The notes: a model not told the origin generated them from the letters alone. Positions 32,246 through 42,433 are shown, counted from the first letter of the stretch. The stretch: DNA of 64,000 nucleotides from Blautia faecicola (GCF_004123145.1 NZ_SDKC01000001.1:3505501-3569500); one strand, 5' to 3'. Translations and numbers: made by a program.

Positions 32246-32382
32246 ACTTTTATGTGATGTTGATAAATATATTTTCAGATTTTTTTGATTGCAGTGTCTA
32301 TAAGCGACTACTCCAATCGTTATTATAGGTAAACAACAAAAAGGAGATTCACTCCTGTTGCTAATCTGTTACTGGAAGAAAT

Positions 32383-32428
32383 AAAAAAGATCATCGTTTT
32401 ACCATAATCGTGAAACGATGACCTTTTT
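32383..32428. terminator. Bidirectional hairpin terminator
   Basis: A 15-bp stem with one mismatch has A6 and T5 ends, in the gene-free stretch 32246-32510. Nothing else is seen in that stretch. Confidence 0.65.
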
Positions 32429-32510
32429 GTCCTTCCTTTCCTCCCGCAACACCTTTCCCTGGTATTTCAAACAGAATAATAATCTATGCATTTTCTGCAC
32501 AAAATGAGGA

Positions 32511-32782
32511 ATGACTGGTTTTTCAGTTGCTTGCCGTAATTTTAGGTGTATAGCAGTACCTGGCCGGAAGACGGATACAAAGGATGCGGAATGGATTGCC
32601 GACCGTTATATTTCGGAAAGCGGCCATTCTAAAACGGAACAACGACCGCTGAGCACCGTAAACTGCACTTCAAGGATCTGGGAGCGGATTACTATAATCA
32701 GTTCAATAAGGAACGCAAGATCAATGCGTATCTCAAAAAGTTAAAAATTCTTGGATGGGAAGCCCCTGTAGTTGCCGCATAA
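32511..32782 (+). pseudogene. IS110-family transposase remnant
   Basis: PGRKTDTKDAEWIADR is the DEDD-region signature of IS110 transposases. Another frame then reads HFKDLGADYYNQFNKERK and ILGW, the C-terminal signature, ending at 32782. The middle of the gene is deleted, so it is inactive. Confidence 0.75.
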
Positions 32783-32864
32783 AGTTTCCGGTTAAGTGAA
32801 AAAAGTCTATTAAAGTTTGTATAGGGAGAGTCTGCGCTTTTTTAGTTACCCAGAAGTTAATGTT

Positions 32865-33659
32865 TCACAGTAAGTAAAAAAAGATGCCAGGATTTCTCCT
32901 GACACCGTAGTGACTGTGCCAACTTCGTGCCCAGTGGGCACAAGGTTGGTTCATCTCATCATATACTGTTGTAATATAAAAACGATGCAATGCCACTATA
33001 ATTTCAATAGATTCATTATCAGTTTTACCAGCCTCTTTTTCTACACCAAATACATCTGTTTCAAAAGAATCCTTCATCTGACCAACCATCTGAACACACT
33101 CTTCATAAGTAATGCGGTATACCGGAGTACTTCCCTCTGGCTTACTTAATGCCTGGTGGTCATATTGATCCAGAAGAATCAATGCATCTGTGTATTCATT
33201 TACTGCTCTTAGCACATCTTTTTCCTCTATATCAAGTGCATCTGCAAGCATCCTTGACTGAATATCAACTGTTTTCTTAAGAGCCTGAAGACGCTTTTCA
33301 TTGATTGCATAACCTTTCAAAATAAACTGTTTAAGAACATTATTTGCCCATTTTCTGAAAGCTATACCTCTTTGTGAATTGACTCTGTATCCAACTGCCA
33401 GAATCACATCTAAAGAATAAAATGCAACCGGCTGTTTTACTCCATCAACACGCATTTTTTGCGTGTTGTTATTTTTATCAACTTCTGAAGATCTGAAAAC
33501 ATTATTTATATGCTTTCTAATATTAGTTTCATCCTTATCAAACAAAACTGCCATTTGATTCGCAGACAGCCATACCGATTCTCCATCTCGAGATACTGGT
33601 ACTTCTAATTGCATATTTCCATCCATAAATAAGACAATATCATTTCCCATATTCTTCAC
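32865..33659 (-). pseudogene. RhuM family protein, C-terminally truncated
   Basis: The 264-residue frame matches RhuM: VSRDGESVWLSANQMAVLFD at the start, VAFYSLDVILAVGYRVNS and RGIAFRKWANNVLKQF. RhuM proteins of this type often end in a Fic/Doc-like domain, which is absent here. After about residue 235 the frame turns into unrelated sequence around a hairpin (GTGCCC-AGT-GGGCAC). It is probably a truncated gene; whether a shortened protein is made is unknown. Confidence 0.7.
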
Positions 33660-33745
33660 CTATTACCTTCTGTACAATGTACAATATGTATTTATCCACC
33701 TACACTGTTCATATAGTTCAACTGTCATTAACAAATAAAAATGTT

Positions 33746-33838
33746 TTATGATAATGTATCTATCACTGATTTTACTGTACTTTTCAGATTCAGTCCATCC
33801 TTTATCCCAGCCGGTAAAAAAACTCTTCTGTATCTCAT
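33746..33838 (-). pseudogene. Small coding remnant (30 aa frame) shared with 12.7 kb
   Basis: The frame reads MRYRRVFLPAGIKDGLNLKS to a stop at 33746, with AGGA 8 bases upstream. Codon-third-position differences to 12677-12770 support this frame. Function unknown. Confidence 0.4.
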
Positions 33839-33874
33839 GTAAGTATTCCTGTTTTCCGTCCATGTGCTTTCTTT

Positions 33875-34500
33875 CTACGCAATCCTTATAATCTGCTCCC
33901 AAAGCAAAATCTCCTCTGCATTTACATTTCGATTATCATGGTAATGACCAAAAAACCACTTTTTGAACGTACACTTCTGACGTATTTCCTCCAAATAATC
34001 GTTCAGATAGTCTTTTGAATAAAAACCATTTCCAAGTAAGGCCTGGGTGCTTGAAGCACAACTATGTGTGACAATAAAGTCAACCTTATTATCATGCTTC
34101 TCTAAATTCTGTCGTCCTTCCTCCATCTCTTCTTTTGATGGTAATTCCTGCTTCCACCAACTCCAATGATTAATACGAAACGGCAAATACCCTTTGCTTA
34201 ATGTGTCATATTTCTTTTCAAACTCCGGATCATCTGGTTCCAACACTCCACCCTGGATATCGTGGCTGCTGGCTCCTCCAAAGCTGAATATCTTCTTTTC
34301 TGCAATCTTAAATACCTGTCCTCTCATAAGATGGATAACAGATTCTCTTATTTTATGAACCTTGCCACCGTGCCAATTCTCGATCGGATACTGATATAAA
34401 CGGTCAAAATTCTCATGATTACCACAGACAAAAAGCGTAGTAAATGGTCTGGAATCCAGCCAGTCCAATATCATCGTTTCCTCTTTACTTTCTGCCTCTC
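33875..34500 (-). pseudogene. Metallophosphoesterase, N-terminally truncated
   Basis: The frame has the GNHENFDR motif, FGGASSHD, IVTHSCAS and FFGHYHDNRN of calcineurin-like phosphoesterases. The first metal-binding motif (GDxHG) is missing: the 5' end is joined to a helicase fragment by a deletion near 34.5 kb. It is therefore probably inactive. Confidence 0.75.
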
Positions 34501-34510
34501 TGTGCCACAC

Positions 34511-34648
34511 ACCCCCGAAATCTCCACACCATCTTTTTCATAATCAGAATCTGTATCTGACGTTAATCTTCTGTATGCAATTATAAACGCAATTAAGCCT
34601 AAATATGCTTCTGTCTTACCTCCACCGGTAGGGAAATATAGAAGATGT
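34511..34648 (-). pseudogene. Fragment of a DISARM DrmA-like helicase
   Basis: The minus-strand frame reads [18 protein letters not shown], then AYRRL and [23 protein letters not shown] is the Walker A block characteristic of DrmA-type helicases of the DISARM phage-defence system. Only this piece remains, between the 72-residue gene and the phosphoesterase fragment. Confidence 0.6.
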
Positions 34649-34867
34649 CTAATATTCTTTTGTTATTTTCTCTGTTATCTCATATATCTCTTTGAATTTT
34701 TCTAAGTCCTCCGGTGATCTGATCAGCATGATTTCTTCGATTTTTCCGGTTCGTATATCTTTGAACCCTGCTACTTCTTCTCCGGTACAAATGCTTGCAC
34801 GAATTACTGGTTTCATATGTTCTCGGTCATATGTTTTTTTCACGATTTTCTTTTTGAATATTCCCAT
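34649..34867 (-). CDS. Conserved small protein, 72 aa
   Basis: A 72-residue basic protein starting [20 protein letters not shown], with a central [11 protein letters not shown]. Close relatives occur widely in Clostridia (I recall them being mislabelled aspartate dehydrogenase). It is apparently intact, lying between the LURP-one gene and the helicase remnant. Function unknown. Confidence 0.65.
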   Translation of the reverse strand: MGIFKKKIVKKTYDREHMKPVIRASICTGEEVAGFKDIRTGKIEEIMLIRSPEDLEKFKEIYEITEKITKEY

Positions 34868-34907
34868 GCTTCATCCTCCGAATAATTACAGTAACAAGAT
34901 CAACTAT

Positions 34908-35378
34908 TTAATTTCTGGAACATTTTTCTGCATCGATTGCCAATACAAACATCAGAGCATCCAAAGCGTTTCCTGGATTCTGTACATCAATAACATATGT
35001 ATCAGTCATATGAAACAGTTCTTTATTGACCCGTGCAATTAAATATCCGCTTTGATCAAGAATACTATAGTCCCATTCCATAATGGTTCCATCAATATGC
35101 CATCCATTGTAATCAATATTATAATGTGGCGTCAGAAATGAGAATTCTTTGCTCAGGCATCCGATATAACTGCCGTTTTTATAAATTTCGAATTTAGGAA
35201 GAAAAGTAAGTACTTTCTGAACAACCATTCCTACTTCATTTCCATAGGCATCATAAATTACAAGTTTATGTCCCCAGGACAACTGGCCTTTTACTACATA
35301 AACAGTGTTGCCTGCTTCATCATAGATATCATAGCTGTCAAACCATGAAAACAGCCTTTGTTTAAATAATAACTTCAT
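34908..35378 (-). CDS. LURP-one-related (DUF567) family protein
   Basis: The 156-residue protein has the tubby-like/LURP-one fold pattern: FDSYDIYDEAGNTVYVVKGQ, then repeated strand pairs (LVIYDAYGNEVGMVVQK, FEIYKNGSYIGCLSKE) and a C-terminal hydrophobic helix (ALDALMFVLAIDA). Bacterial members are uncharacterised and may bind membrane lipids. GGAGAG precedes the start. Confidence 0.88.
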   Translation of the reverse strand: MKLLFKQRLFSWFDSYDIYDEAGNTVYVVKGQLSWGHKLVIYDAYGNEVGMVVQKVLTFLPKFEIYKNGSYIGCLSKEFSFLTPHYNIDYNGWHIDGTIMEWDYSILDQSGYLIARVNKELFHMTDTYVIDVQNPGNALDALMFVLAIDAEKCSRN

Positions 35379-35661
35379 AACTTTTCACCACTCTCTCCAA
35401 CAGATATAATTGGTTCTTTATAAGTATCATAATACCATGCCAGAACACCTAAAAAAATATGTAAATCGAAGAATTAACCCATCTTATTTCACCGATTATG
35501 ATGAAACATATATTTCCAGCTATAAATCAACAACTTATTCCCCAAAAGATATAAAAAAGACCATATACTGCTTGTCGTCCCTGCAAACAGGAAGCTTTCG
35601 ATTTTTTAATCAGCTTTTTTATCTAACAATACAGATTTTAAATCATACTCCTAATTACCTG
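35379..35661. other. Gene-free stretch
   Basis: A plus-strand 94-codon frame exists but has no ribosome binding site or recognisable content. I see nothing functional here. Confidence 0.5.
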
Positions 35662-36420
35662 TTATTCCTTAAAATACTTATTACAGTAATCTAATGATAA
35701 ATCCAAAAAATCCTGCAAAACATCCAAATCTGCATACATACCATGATTTGAGTGAGGAAATTCAAGATAATCATATGGCACTTCATTCTTGTCCAAAGCA
35801 TCAACCAAACCATATTTCAGATTACCAGGTACAAGATGATCTTTCAGTCCATATCCTAAAAGTGTAGGAACTGAGGACTCTGTTACCAGATATGTTGGAG
35901 ATATTTTCTCAATATATGTTTTATAGTCACCGGAAATAAGCATTTCCTCGCTTATTTCCTCTCCTGTCATCATTTCTATAAACTCTATATCTGTACTTAA
36001 TCCATTTATTTTTTTGAGAATATCCCAATGTTCCGGTTCAAAGCTGGCAGGTCCCGCAAGCTGGAACACAAATTTCACCGGTATTGCTGAATATTCCCCA
36101 CTGGTATAAGCATAATTCATTGCCAATGTTCCACCCGCAGATACACCACAGGTAGCCATCCCTGTAACACGATATCCCAGTTCTTGACACTTCTGATTAA
36201 TGGCATCCACACAGTTCTTTATTTCATTATTCATAAAAAACAGATCGGCTTTCTTTCCTTGATTTTGCAGCGTATAGTCAAGAGTAGCGGTAATATAGCC
36301 TTTAGAAGCATAATATTTACACCAAACATCCCCGTCCTCTTTTGCACCTGAGTTAAAGCTGCCACCATGAATATAAAGAATCAGATGCTGACTTTCATTT
36401 ATGTCAATATTCGCAGGAAT
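35662..36420 (-). pseudogene. Alpha/beta hydrolase, N-terminally truncated
   Basis: The open frame runs from about 36420. It has the oxyanion motif LYIHGGSFNSG, the nucleophile elbow GVSAGG and the catalytic His in PHSNHGM, typical of BD-FAE/Hsl-type esterases. Its start is lost: the upstream DNA is a truncated MATE gene in another frame. An internal ATG at 36234 would omit the oxyanion strand. Confidence 0.75.
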
Positions 36421-36424
36421 ATAT

Positions 36425-36725
36425 ATATGCCTAAAAATAAAGATGCCGTAAATATTTCATTGCTTCTGCGAACATTCTTTTCATCTGATCCACGCATTGT
36501 ACTAAACAATACAGATCCACCAATACCAGCCAGCAATCCCAAACCATAAATGATATTCCATAAAGGTGCAAAAACTGCAAGTGCCGCTGGTCCGCTCGGA
36601 CCATGATATTTCCCTACCATTGCAACATCCACAACAGAATAAATGCACGGAATCAATGTACCGCCGAAGGCTGCAATCAGATACTTAAAATAAATTGATT
36701 TGATGTTTCCTTTTAATATATCCAT
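36425..36725 (-). pseudogene. MATE efflux transporter, 5' fragment
   Basis: About 100 N-terminal residues of a MATE transporter (PCIYSVVDVAMVGKYHG, LLAGIGGSVLFSTMRG) remain, then the frame runs into the hydrolase fragment. A deletion joined the two. Confidence 0.8.
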
Positions 36726-36880
36726 CTCTTATGCTCCTTTTCACACAAAAAAGGATGATACTCCGGAATTTTCACGGAATACCATCCTGCCCATTGGGAA
36801 TCTTCTGCGTTATTTTTCTTTATATATTACCACATATTAAATAGGTTTTCCAACTGTTTATTGCAAAAGGAATGTTAAAT

Positions 36881-37324
36881 TCATAAATATCTTTGCAAAT
36901 ATACCATATCTATTAACTGTACACCGCCCTCATAGATTGGGTGATTATAATTATCGATAAAGAAATTGGGAATCTTGTGAGAACGGATAAATCCACATTT
37001 TTCATAAAATGGTATTGTCAATGGACTGTCACCTGTTCCAACCTGCAAAATAGAATATTCTTCTGCATATTTTTCTGCAAGGAAGTCTATCAGAGCTTTA
37101 CCATAGCCATTTCCTTGGTTCTTTGGATCAACTGCGATATTTTTAATTTCAAGTATTCCATTATCTTCATCAGTAACGACACATTCAGCTTTTACATTAC
37201 CATCTTCAAGTACATACATAGTACCCTTTTCAAGATAGCGATCAATCATATTTTCCTGTTCATCAGCTAATAACAATAATGATATAAACTGCTTTTTATT
37301 TTCATTTACTTCTCGAATTATCAT
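36881..37324 (-). CDS. GNAT family N-acetyltransferase
   Basis: The 147-residue acetyltransferase has the acetyl-CoA motif AVDPKNQGNGYGKALIDFL and the C-terminal TIPFYEKCGF. It is not of the repeated GNAT type seen at 12.3, 29.0 and 58.2 kb. The ATG at 37324 has GGAG 8 bases upstream; the frame could start six bases earlier at GTG. A junction-type motif (TTCCAGTTTGACGGAG) overlaps its leader. Confidence 0.88.
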   Translation of the reverse strand: MIIREVNENKKQFISLLLLADEQENMIDRYLEKGTMYVLEDGNVKAECVVTDEDNGILEIKNIAVDPKNQGNGYGKALIDFLAEKYAEEYSILQVGTGDSPLTIPFYEKCGFIRSHKIPNFFIDNYNHPIYEGGVQLIDMVYLQRYL

Positions 37325-37337
37325 ATCCACTACTCCG

Positions 37338-37353
37338 TCAAACTGGAAGTTAT
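37338..37353 (-). other. Array-type half-site F
   Basis: Plus-strand TCAAACTGGAAGTTAT matches half-site 1 of junctions C and D with one substitution, between two unrelated genes. Confidence 0.45.
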
Positions 37354-37366
37354 CTTTATGCCAAGT

Positions 37367-37750
37367 TTACTTGTCAATCACAAAATAAGCAATCACCATT
37401 ACCAAAGAAATGGTCAATCCTATGTAAAACTCGGGGAATGCTAATCGAATGCTATTCTGTAAACTGACTTCACCGGTGACAGTCAATGTATGCCAGGTGA
37501 GGAATTTATATATTTCGGAGACCACGATCCCAATCGTGCCTAATACGCCTAAACCTTTACTAATACCTCGCTTCTTAAAGGGAAACCATACTCCTAAAAC
37601 AAACAAAATGACAGACACCATTCCAATAGGATTGAGCAGATTTATCAAGCCGGTAATTTCCTGTACACCTTTTAATCCACCATATTGGTTAAATAACATT
37701 GGTAATAAACTGATCAGAAACGCTATTGATAGAATCATTTTCTTTTTCAT
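37367..37750 (-). CDS. Four-helix membrane protein
   Basis: A 127-residue protein with four hydrophobic segments (about 5-21, 41-58, 70-88 and 100-122) and basic N-terminus MKKKM. AAGGAG is 9 bases upstream of the ATG. No family recognised. It lies just after a broken integrase end. Confidence 0.65.
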   Translation of the reverse strand: MKKKMILSIAFLISLLPMLFNQYGGLKGVQEITGLINLLNPIGMVSVILFVLGVWFPFKKRGISKGLGVLGTIGIVVSEIYKFLTWHTLTVTGEVSLQNSIRLAFPEFYIGLTISLVMVIAYFVIDK

Positions 37751-37771
37751 CCATTCACACTCCTTCGCCAA

Positions 37772-37930
37772 ATTTCTGATTTTTTCTCATAAAATGCTTC
37801 TTTAAAAAGCTCTGCATTTTTCCTTTGGTCATCATCCGGAATATGAGAGTACGCATCCGTAACCATATTGACCTGTGCATGGCCGGAATCACCCTGTACT
37901 GCTTTGATATCAGATAATGGTACACACAAG
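37772..37930 (-). pseudogene. C-terminal remnant of a tyrosine integrase
   Basis: The frame DIKAVQGDSGHAQVNMVTD, then the catalytic Tyr in AYSHI, then KNAELFKEAFYEKK, matches the end of the integrase at 55.4-56.2 kb. The rest is missing. It is probably the former integrase of element 1. Confidence 0.8.
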
Positions 37931-37981
37931 CACGGAAAACACTTTATGCAAAATCTTCCACAGTAAAATCTATAAATGATC

Positions 37982-38095
37982 CGCAAAGGCAAAGGAAACC
38001 GACAGTTTACCATGTTTGGAATTATGGCAGTTCTTTTAGGAAGTGGAGATGCATTCCATCTGGTTCCCCGTGCAGTAGCGCTTTGTACAACTGGA
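37982..38095 (+). pseudogene. Fragment of a conserved membrane-protein gene
   Basis: The plus-strand frame reads FGIMAVLLGSGDAFHLVPRA, then ALCTTG. I recognise this as a segment of a conserved Lachnospiraceae membrane protein; both ends are lost. Confidence 0.5.
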
Positions 38096-38144
38096 GAAGT
38101 ACTTATTTTTAACTTTTTTCCTTCAGATTTTTATATTGCAAAAA

Positions 38145-38795
38145 TCATATCACCATCTGCAGTATATCCTCTATATGTTCTGCATAATAATCAGCCCCAT
38201 TCAGTTCCCCTTTCTCACCATATCCATACAGGCATCCTATAAAAGGGCTTTTGCAGGACCTGGCACATTCCAGATCCTGTCTCCTGTCTCCGACTACCAG
38301 ATAAGGGCCACTATATTCCCGGATGATTTCCTGCACAATTTCTGTCTTTGGACGGAATCTGTATGATTCACAGTCATAAAAACGGTCAAACCATCGTTCC
38401 ATCCCAAATTCCTTCCAGTGTGCCTCACGATATGAAGCTTTACAGTTACTTAGGATCACAAGGTGATATCCCCGGTTCTTCAAAGCTGTTAGCATCTCCT
38501 CTGCTCCCGGATACCACACTGCCTTATGTTCCCTGATCTGTCTTACCATCAGATCTCCTACCATCCTGCTTGCCTGCTCTTTATAGCTCTGATCCAGTTC
38601 CGGCAAAAATGTATTCCACATCTCCTTACTGTTAAGTCCCAACCAGCCGGCAATTTCCACCGAGCCTATCTCCCGTTCTTCGGTAACCTTCTGTTCTGTC
38701 AGCCACTGATAGGTTTCACGAAATGCCGGTTCATAGATTCCAAGGGTATGATGGATCGTTCCATCATAATCGAATATGATCGTTTTTGTCATCAT
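38145..38795 (-). CDS. HAD-family hydrolase (candidate riboflavin-pathway phosphatase)
   Basis: The 216-residue HAD phosphatase has motif I IIFDYDGTIHHT (Asp nucleophile at about 9), motif II VILSNCK, and motif III/IV VVGDRRQDLE. A helical cap lies between I and II. It starts 15 bp after ribH stops, so it is likely the last gene of the riboflavin operon. The pathway needs a phosphatase for the RibD product, normally supplied by HAD enzymes such as YcsE/YigB, so that role is plausible but inferred. Confidence 0.88.
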   Translation of the reverse strand: MMTKTIIFDYDGTIHHTLGIYEPAFRETYQWLTEQKVTEEREIGSVEIAGWLGLNSKEMWNTFLPELDQSYKEQASRMVGDLMVRQIREHKAVWYPGAEEMLTALKNRGYHLVILSNCKASYREAHWKEFGMERWFDRFYDCESYRFRPKTEIVQEIIREYSGPYLVVGDRRQDLECARSCKSPFIGCLYGYGEKGELNGADYYAEHIEDILQMVI

Positions 38796-38810
38796 TTATT
38801 TTCCTGTCTT

Positions 38811-39284
38811 TTAGAGCTGCTTCATCAGATTGACCATCTCAATCGCAGATAATGCACAATCATAGCCTTTATTTCCCGCTTTGCTTCCTGCACGCGCAAT
38901 AGCCTGCTCGATATTTTCAGTCGTGATCACTCCGAATAAAACCGGGATTCCTGTTGCAAGTTCAACCTGTGCGATTCCCTTGGCAGATTCATTACACACC
39001 AGATCATAATGTGAAGTATCTCCACGGATGACAGCTCCAACGCAGATAATTGCATCATATTTTCCTGACTGTGCCATCTTCTGTGCTGTAATCGGAATCT
39101 CAAATGCTCCCGGTACCCATGCTGCAGTAATGTTCTCTTCTTCTACTCCATGTCTTACCAGTCCGTCGACTGCCCCTCCCAATAATTTATTCACAATAAT
39201 TTCATTGAATCTCGCTGCCACGATACCAACCTTCATTCCCTCCGGTGCTACTACTTTTCCTTCTACTAAATTGATCTGTCTCAT
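38811..39284 (-). CDS. ribH: 6,7-dimethyl-8-ribityllumazine synthase
   Basis: The 157-residue enzyme condenses 5-amino-6-ribitylaminouracil with dihydroxybutanone phosphate to give lumazine. It shows [37 protein letters not shown] (catalytic His) and [12 protein letters not shown], and has the usual length. It is the fourth gene of the operon. A GGAGGAA ribosome binding site precedes it. Confidence 0.97.
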   Translation of the reverse strand: MRQINLVEGKVVAPEGMKVGIVAARFNEIIVNKLLGGAVDGLVRHGVEEENITAAWVPGAFEIPITAQKMAQSGKYDAIICVGAVIRGDTSHYDLVCNESAKGIAQVELATGIPVLFGVITTENIEQAIARAGSKAGNKGYDCALSAIEMVNLMKQL

Positions 39285-39313
39285 TTTTTCTTCCTCCTGA
39301 TATTTGCTGTTTT

Positions 39314-40531
39314 TTATAAATTTATTTCTTTAAAAATATGACCCATCTTTTCCTGCTTCGTCTTCATATACTTCCGGTCATACTTTTGTGCCGGAATCTC
39401 CAGAGGTACTCTCTCATTGATCTTCAGTCCGAATTCGCCAAGTCCATAGACTTTATCCGGATTATTTGTCAGTAATCTTAATGATTTCACACCAAGGTCT
39501 GACAGTATCTGTGCCCCGACCCAGTACTCTCTGAGATCCGGTGCAAACCCTAACTTCACATTAGCCTCCACAGTATCGTATCCCTGCTCCTGAAGCGCAT
39601 ATGCTTTGATCTTATTGATCAGTCCGATTCCTCGGCCTTCTTGTCTCATATACAGAATGATTCCTCGGCCTTCTGCTTCTACCTGGCGCATCGCTGTCTG
39701 CAGCTGCAGGCCACAGTCACATCTGAGCGATCCGAATGCATCCCCTGTCAGACACTCCGAATGTACCCGGCAAAGCACATCCTCACCATCTCCCAGATCA
39801 CCTTTTACCAGTGCCAGATGATGCTCTCCTGTAATATCATTGATATAACCATACATTTTAAAATCACCGTACTGCGTTGGGAGGTTTGCAACGGATTCCT
39901 CCTTTACATGCTTTTCATGTATTCTTATATAATCCTGCAGATCACGGATCGTAATAAATGTAAGGTTATGCTCTTTTGCCATTTCCCATAGCTGTGATGT
40001 ACGCATCATAGTTCCATCTTCTTTCATAACTTCACAGCACACGCCGCATTCTTTCAGTCCGGCAAGTCTCATAAGATCTGTTGTTGCCTCTGTATGGCCA
40101 TTTCGTACCAAAACCCCGCCTTTTCTGGAAATAAGCGGAAACACATGTCCCGGTCTTCTGAAATCCTCCGGTTTTGACTGATCATCCACACACTTCATGA
40201 TAGTATAGGAGCGCTCTTCCGCAGAGATACCTGTCGTTGTATCTGCGTGATCTACTGCCACGGTAAATGCTGTACTGTGATTGTCCGTGTTCTCCGCAAC
40301 CATCGGCGGAAAGTTCAATCTCGCCGCAATTTCTGCACTCATCGGTGTACAGATAAGACCCTTTGCATAGGTCGCCATGAAATTAATATTTTCCCTGGTC
40401 GCAAACTCTGCCGCACATATCAGATCTCCCTCATTTTCTCTGTCCGGATCATCTGTGACCAGAATTATTTTTCCTTCCTTAAGATCCCTAAGTGCTTCTT
40501 CAATTGTGTTGTACTGATAATTTTGTGACAT
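39314..40531 (-). CDS. ribBA: Bifunctional DHBP synthase / GTP cyclohydrolase II
   Basis: The 405-residue fusion has RibB in the first half ([16 protein letters not shown] acidic motif, [13 protein letters not shown]) and RibA in the second ([18 protein letters not shown] zinc site, [11 protein letters not shown]). RibB makes 3,4-dihydroxy-2-butanone 4-phosphate from ribulose 5-phosphate; RibA opens GTP. Third gene of the operon. GGAGG lies 11 bases upstream. Confidence 0.97.
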   Translation of the reverse strand: MSQNYQYNTIEEALRDLKEGKIILVTDDPDRENEGDLICAAEFATRENINFMATYAKGLICTPMSAEIAARLNFPPMVAENTDNHSTAFTVAVDHADTTTGISAEERSYTIMKCVDDQSKPEDFRRPGHVFPLISRKGGVLVRNGHTEATTDLMRLAGLKECGVCCEVMKEDGTMMRTSQLWEMAKEHNLTFITIRDLQDYIRIHEKHVKEESVANLPTQYGDFKMYGYINDITGEHHLALVKGDLGDGEDVLCRVHSECLTGDAFGSLRCDCGLQLQTAMRQVEAEGRGIILYMRQEGRGIGLINKIKAYALQEQGYDTVEANVKLGFAPDLREYWVGAQILSDLGVKSLRLLTNNPDKVYGLGEFGLKINERVPLEIPAQKYDRKYMKTKQEKMGHIFKEINL

Positions 40532-40549
40532 AGTGTATATCCTCCTGTT

Positions 40550-41203
40550 CTAAAACCCGAATTCTTCAAGAAACTCCATCGTAATTCCGGATTCTTTTTT
40601 CTCTTCTTCGTTTTTTCTGATGCCAAGCAGTTTTTCTACGTATTTTCCGATCACATCATTTTCCAGATTAACCAGATCCCCCGGCACCTTTTCCAAAAGA
40701 GTGGTTTCTTCTCCTGTATGTGGAATGACCGACACCTGAAAACCAGCTTCATCAACCCTTGCAACTGTCAGGCTGATCCCATCAATACAGACGGATCCTT
40801 TTTCCACGATCAGATGCAAAACCTGTGGCGATGTCTCAATTGATACCCAGATGGCATTTTCTTCCCGGAGCATGGAACGTATCACGCCAGTCCCATCAAT
40901 ATGGCCGCTTACTATGTGTCCCCCGAACCTGCCGTCTGCAGCCATTGCACGTTCCAGGTTTACCTGGCTTCCGGCCTTGCAGCTGCCAAGACTGCTTCTT
41001 CTGATCGTCTCTGCCATCACATCGGCAGTAAATCCGTCCGGCTGAATCGACGTAACTGTCAGACACACACCATTCACAGCGATACTGTCACCGATCCTTG
41101 TCCCTTCCAGGACTTTCCGGGCTTTCACTGCCAGGATCCCTGATTCCCCTGTCAGCTGTATATAACGGACTTTTCCTTTCTCTTCTACGATTCCTGTAAA
41201 CAT
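40550..41203 (-). CDS. ribE: Riboflavin synthase, alpha subunit
   Basis: The 217-residue enzyme disproportionates two lumazines to riboflavin. It starts MFTGIVEEKGKV and has two lumazine-binding barrels (NGVCLTVTS and DGISLTVA; GGHIVSGHIDG). The start overlaps ribD by 19 bp, so the two are translationally coupled. Confidence 0.97.
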   Translation of the reverse strand: MFTGIVEEKGKVRYIQLTGESGILAVKARKVLEGTRIGDSIAVNGVCLTVTSIQPDGFTADVMAETIRRSSLGSCKAGSQVNLERAMAADGRFGGHIVSGHIDGTGVIRSMLREENAIWVSIETSPQVLHLIVEKGSVCIDGISLTVARVDEAGFQVSVIPHTGEETTLLEKVPGDLVNLENDVIGKYVEKLLGIRKNEEEKKESGITMEFLEEFGF

Positions 41204-42312
41204 GATTCCTCCTGTTTTTTATCACACACCTGACATTTTATCCGGATATCCTCACCGATCTGGCAGATATCTGTATATTTCAGTTCCACTGCTTCAGACG
41301 GCAGTTCAACTCCAATACCCTCTACCGGTGTCTTCCCAGCCACACCGCCAAACAGCTTTGGTGCCACAAAAGCCTGTACTTCCTTTACAATTCCAGCTCG
41401 CAGTGCACTGTCATTTAACGTACCTCCTCCCTCCAGGAGGATGCTGTCAATGCCTCTGTTTCCAAGATCTGCCATCAGCTTCTTAAGGTCTATCTGATTC
41501 TTTTCGTCGGGACAGTAAATGGTTTCAACTCCCATGGTATGTAATATTTTTATTTTCTCTTCTGCATTTTTCTGTTCTGCATAAGCCACGATCGTCCGGT
41601 ACTTTTCCGCACTTTTTACAATCTGACTGCCCGGCGGGATCCTGAGCTTACTGTCACACACAATCCTGACAGGACTTTTCCAGCCTTCTACCCGGACGTT
41701 TAACATCGGATCATCTGCAAGCACAGTTCCAATACCAGCCATGATTCCCATGTACTGATGCCGCATATGCTGTACTTCTTTTCGTGCAGATTCTCCGGTG
41801 ATCCATTTTGATGCTCCTGTTTTCGTTGCGATCTTCCCATCCAGTGTCATGGCATACTTCATTACCACATAAGGAGTCTTCGTAGTAATATAATGGAAAA
41901 ACACCGGGTTCAGCTGATCACATTCTTCTCTCATAAAATCTTCAACTACTGTTACACCGGCTTCCCTTAACATCTGTACACCTTTTCCTGCCACTTTCGG
42001 ATTCGGATCTCTGGAACCGATCACCACTTTTCTGATCTTCTGTTCAATGATCGCTTCCGTACATGGAGGTGTTTTACCATGATGACAGCAAGGCTCCAAC
42101 GTGACATAAATCACCGCACCTTCTGCTGATTCTGTAAGAGAAGCAATTGCATTACGTTCCGCGTGAAGTTCTCCATACTTTTTATGATAGCCTTCCCCGA
42201 TGATCTTTCCGTCTTTTACGATCACTGCCCCTACCATAGGATTGGGATTCGTCCAGCCTTCCCCTTTTTTGGCCAGTTGAATAGCCCGAAGCATATATTC
42301 CTGATCCGTCAT
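41185..42312 (-). CDS. ribD: Bifunctional riboflavin deaminase-reductase
   Basis: The 375-residue protein joins a zinc deaminase domain (ELHAERNAI and PCCHHGKTPPCTEA) to a reductase domain (KYAMTLDGKIAT, SKWITGE, ILLEGGGTLN), doing steps two and three of riboflavin synthesis. The start at 42312 has AAGGAAT upstream; the open frame back to 42378 lies in the leader and is not used. It is the first gene behind the FMN riboswitch. Confidence 0.97.
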   Translation of the reverse strand: MTDQEYMLRAIQLAKKGEGWTNPNPMVGAVIVKDGKIIGEGYHKKYGELHAERNAIASLTESAEGAVIYVTLEPCCHHGKTPPCTEAIIEQKIRKVVIGSRDPNPKVAGKGVQMLREAGVTVVEDFMREECDQLNPVFFHYITTKTPYVVMKYAMTLDGKIATKTGASKWITGESARKEVQHMRHQYMGIMAGIGTVLADDPMLNVRVEGWKSPVRIVCDSKLRIPPGSQIVKSAEKYRTIVAYAEQKNAEEKIKILHTMGVETIYCPDEKNQIDLKKLMADLGNRGIDSILLEGGGTLNDSALRAGIVKEVQAFVAPKLFGGVAGKTPVEGIGVELPSEAVELKYTDICQIGEDIRIKCQVCDKKQEESCLQES

Positions 42313-42433
42313 TTCTATTCCTTCTTTCTTATTCCTGTTCTTTGCCTGGGCTACGCCGAGGCTTTTAAACATGTGCAATCGGATTCACAGACAAGTGAAT
42401 GGTATAGTTATTTCGAAAACGATGTACCAGATA

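Noticed and set aside
35410-35694. 94-codon plus-strand gene
   Set aside because: No ribosome binding site, odd composition and no family similarity; it overlaps the end of a minus-strand hydrolase remnant.
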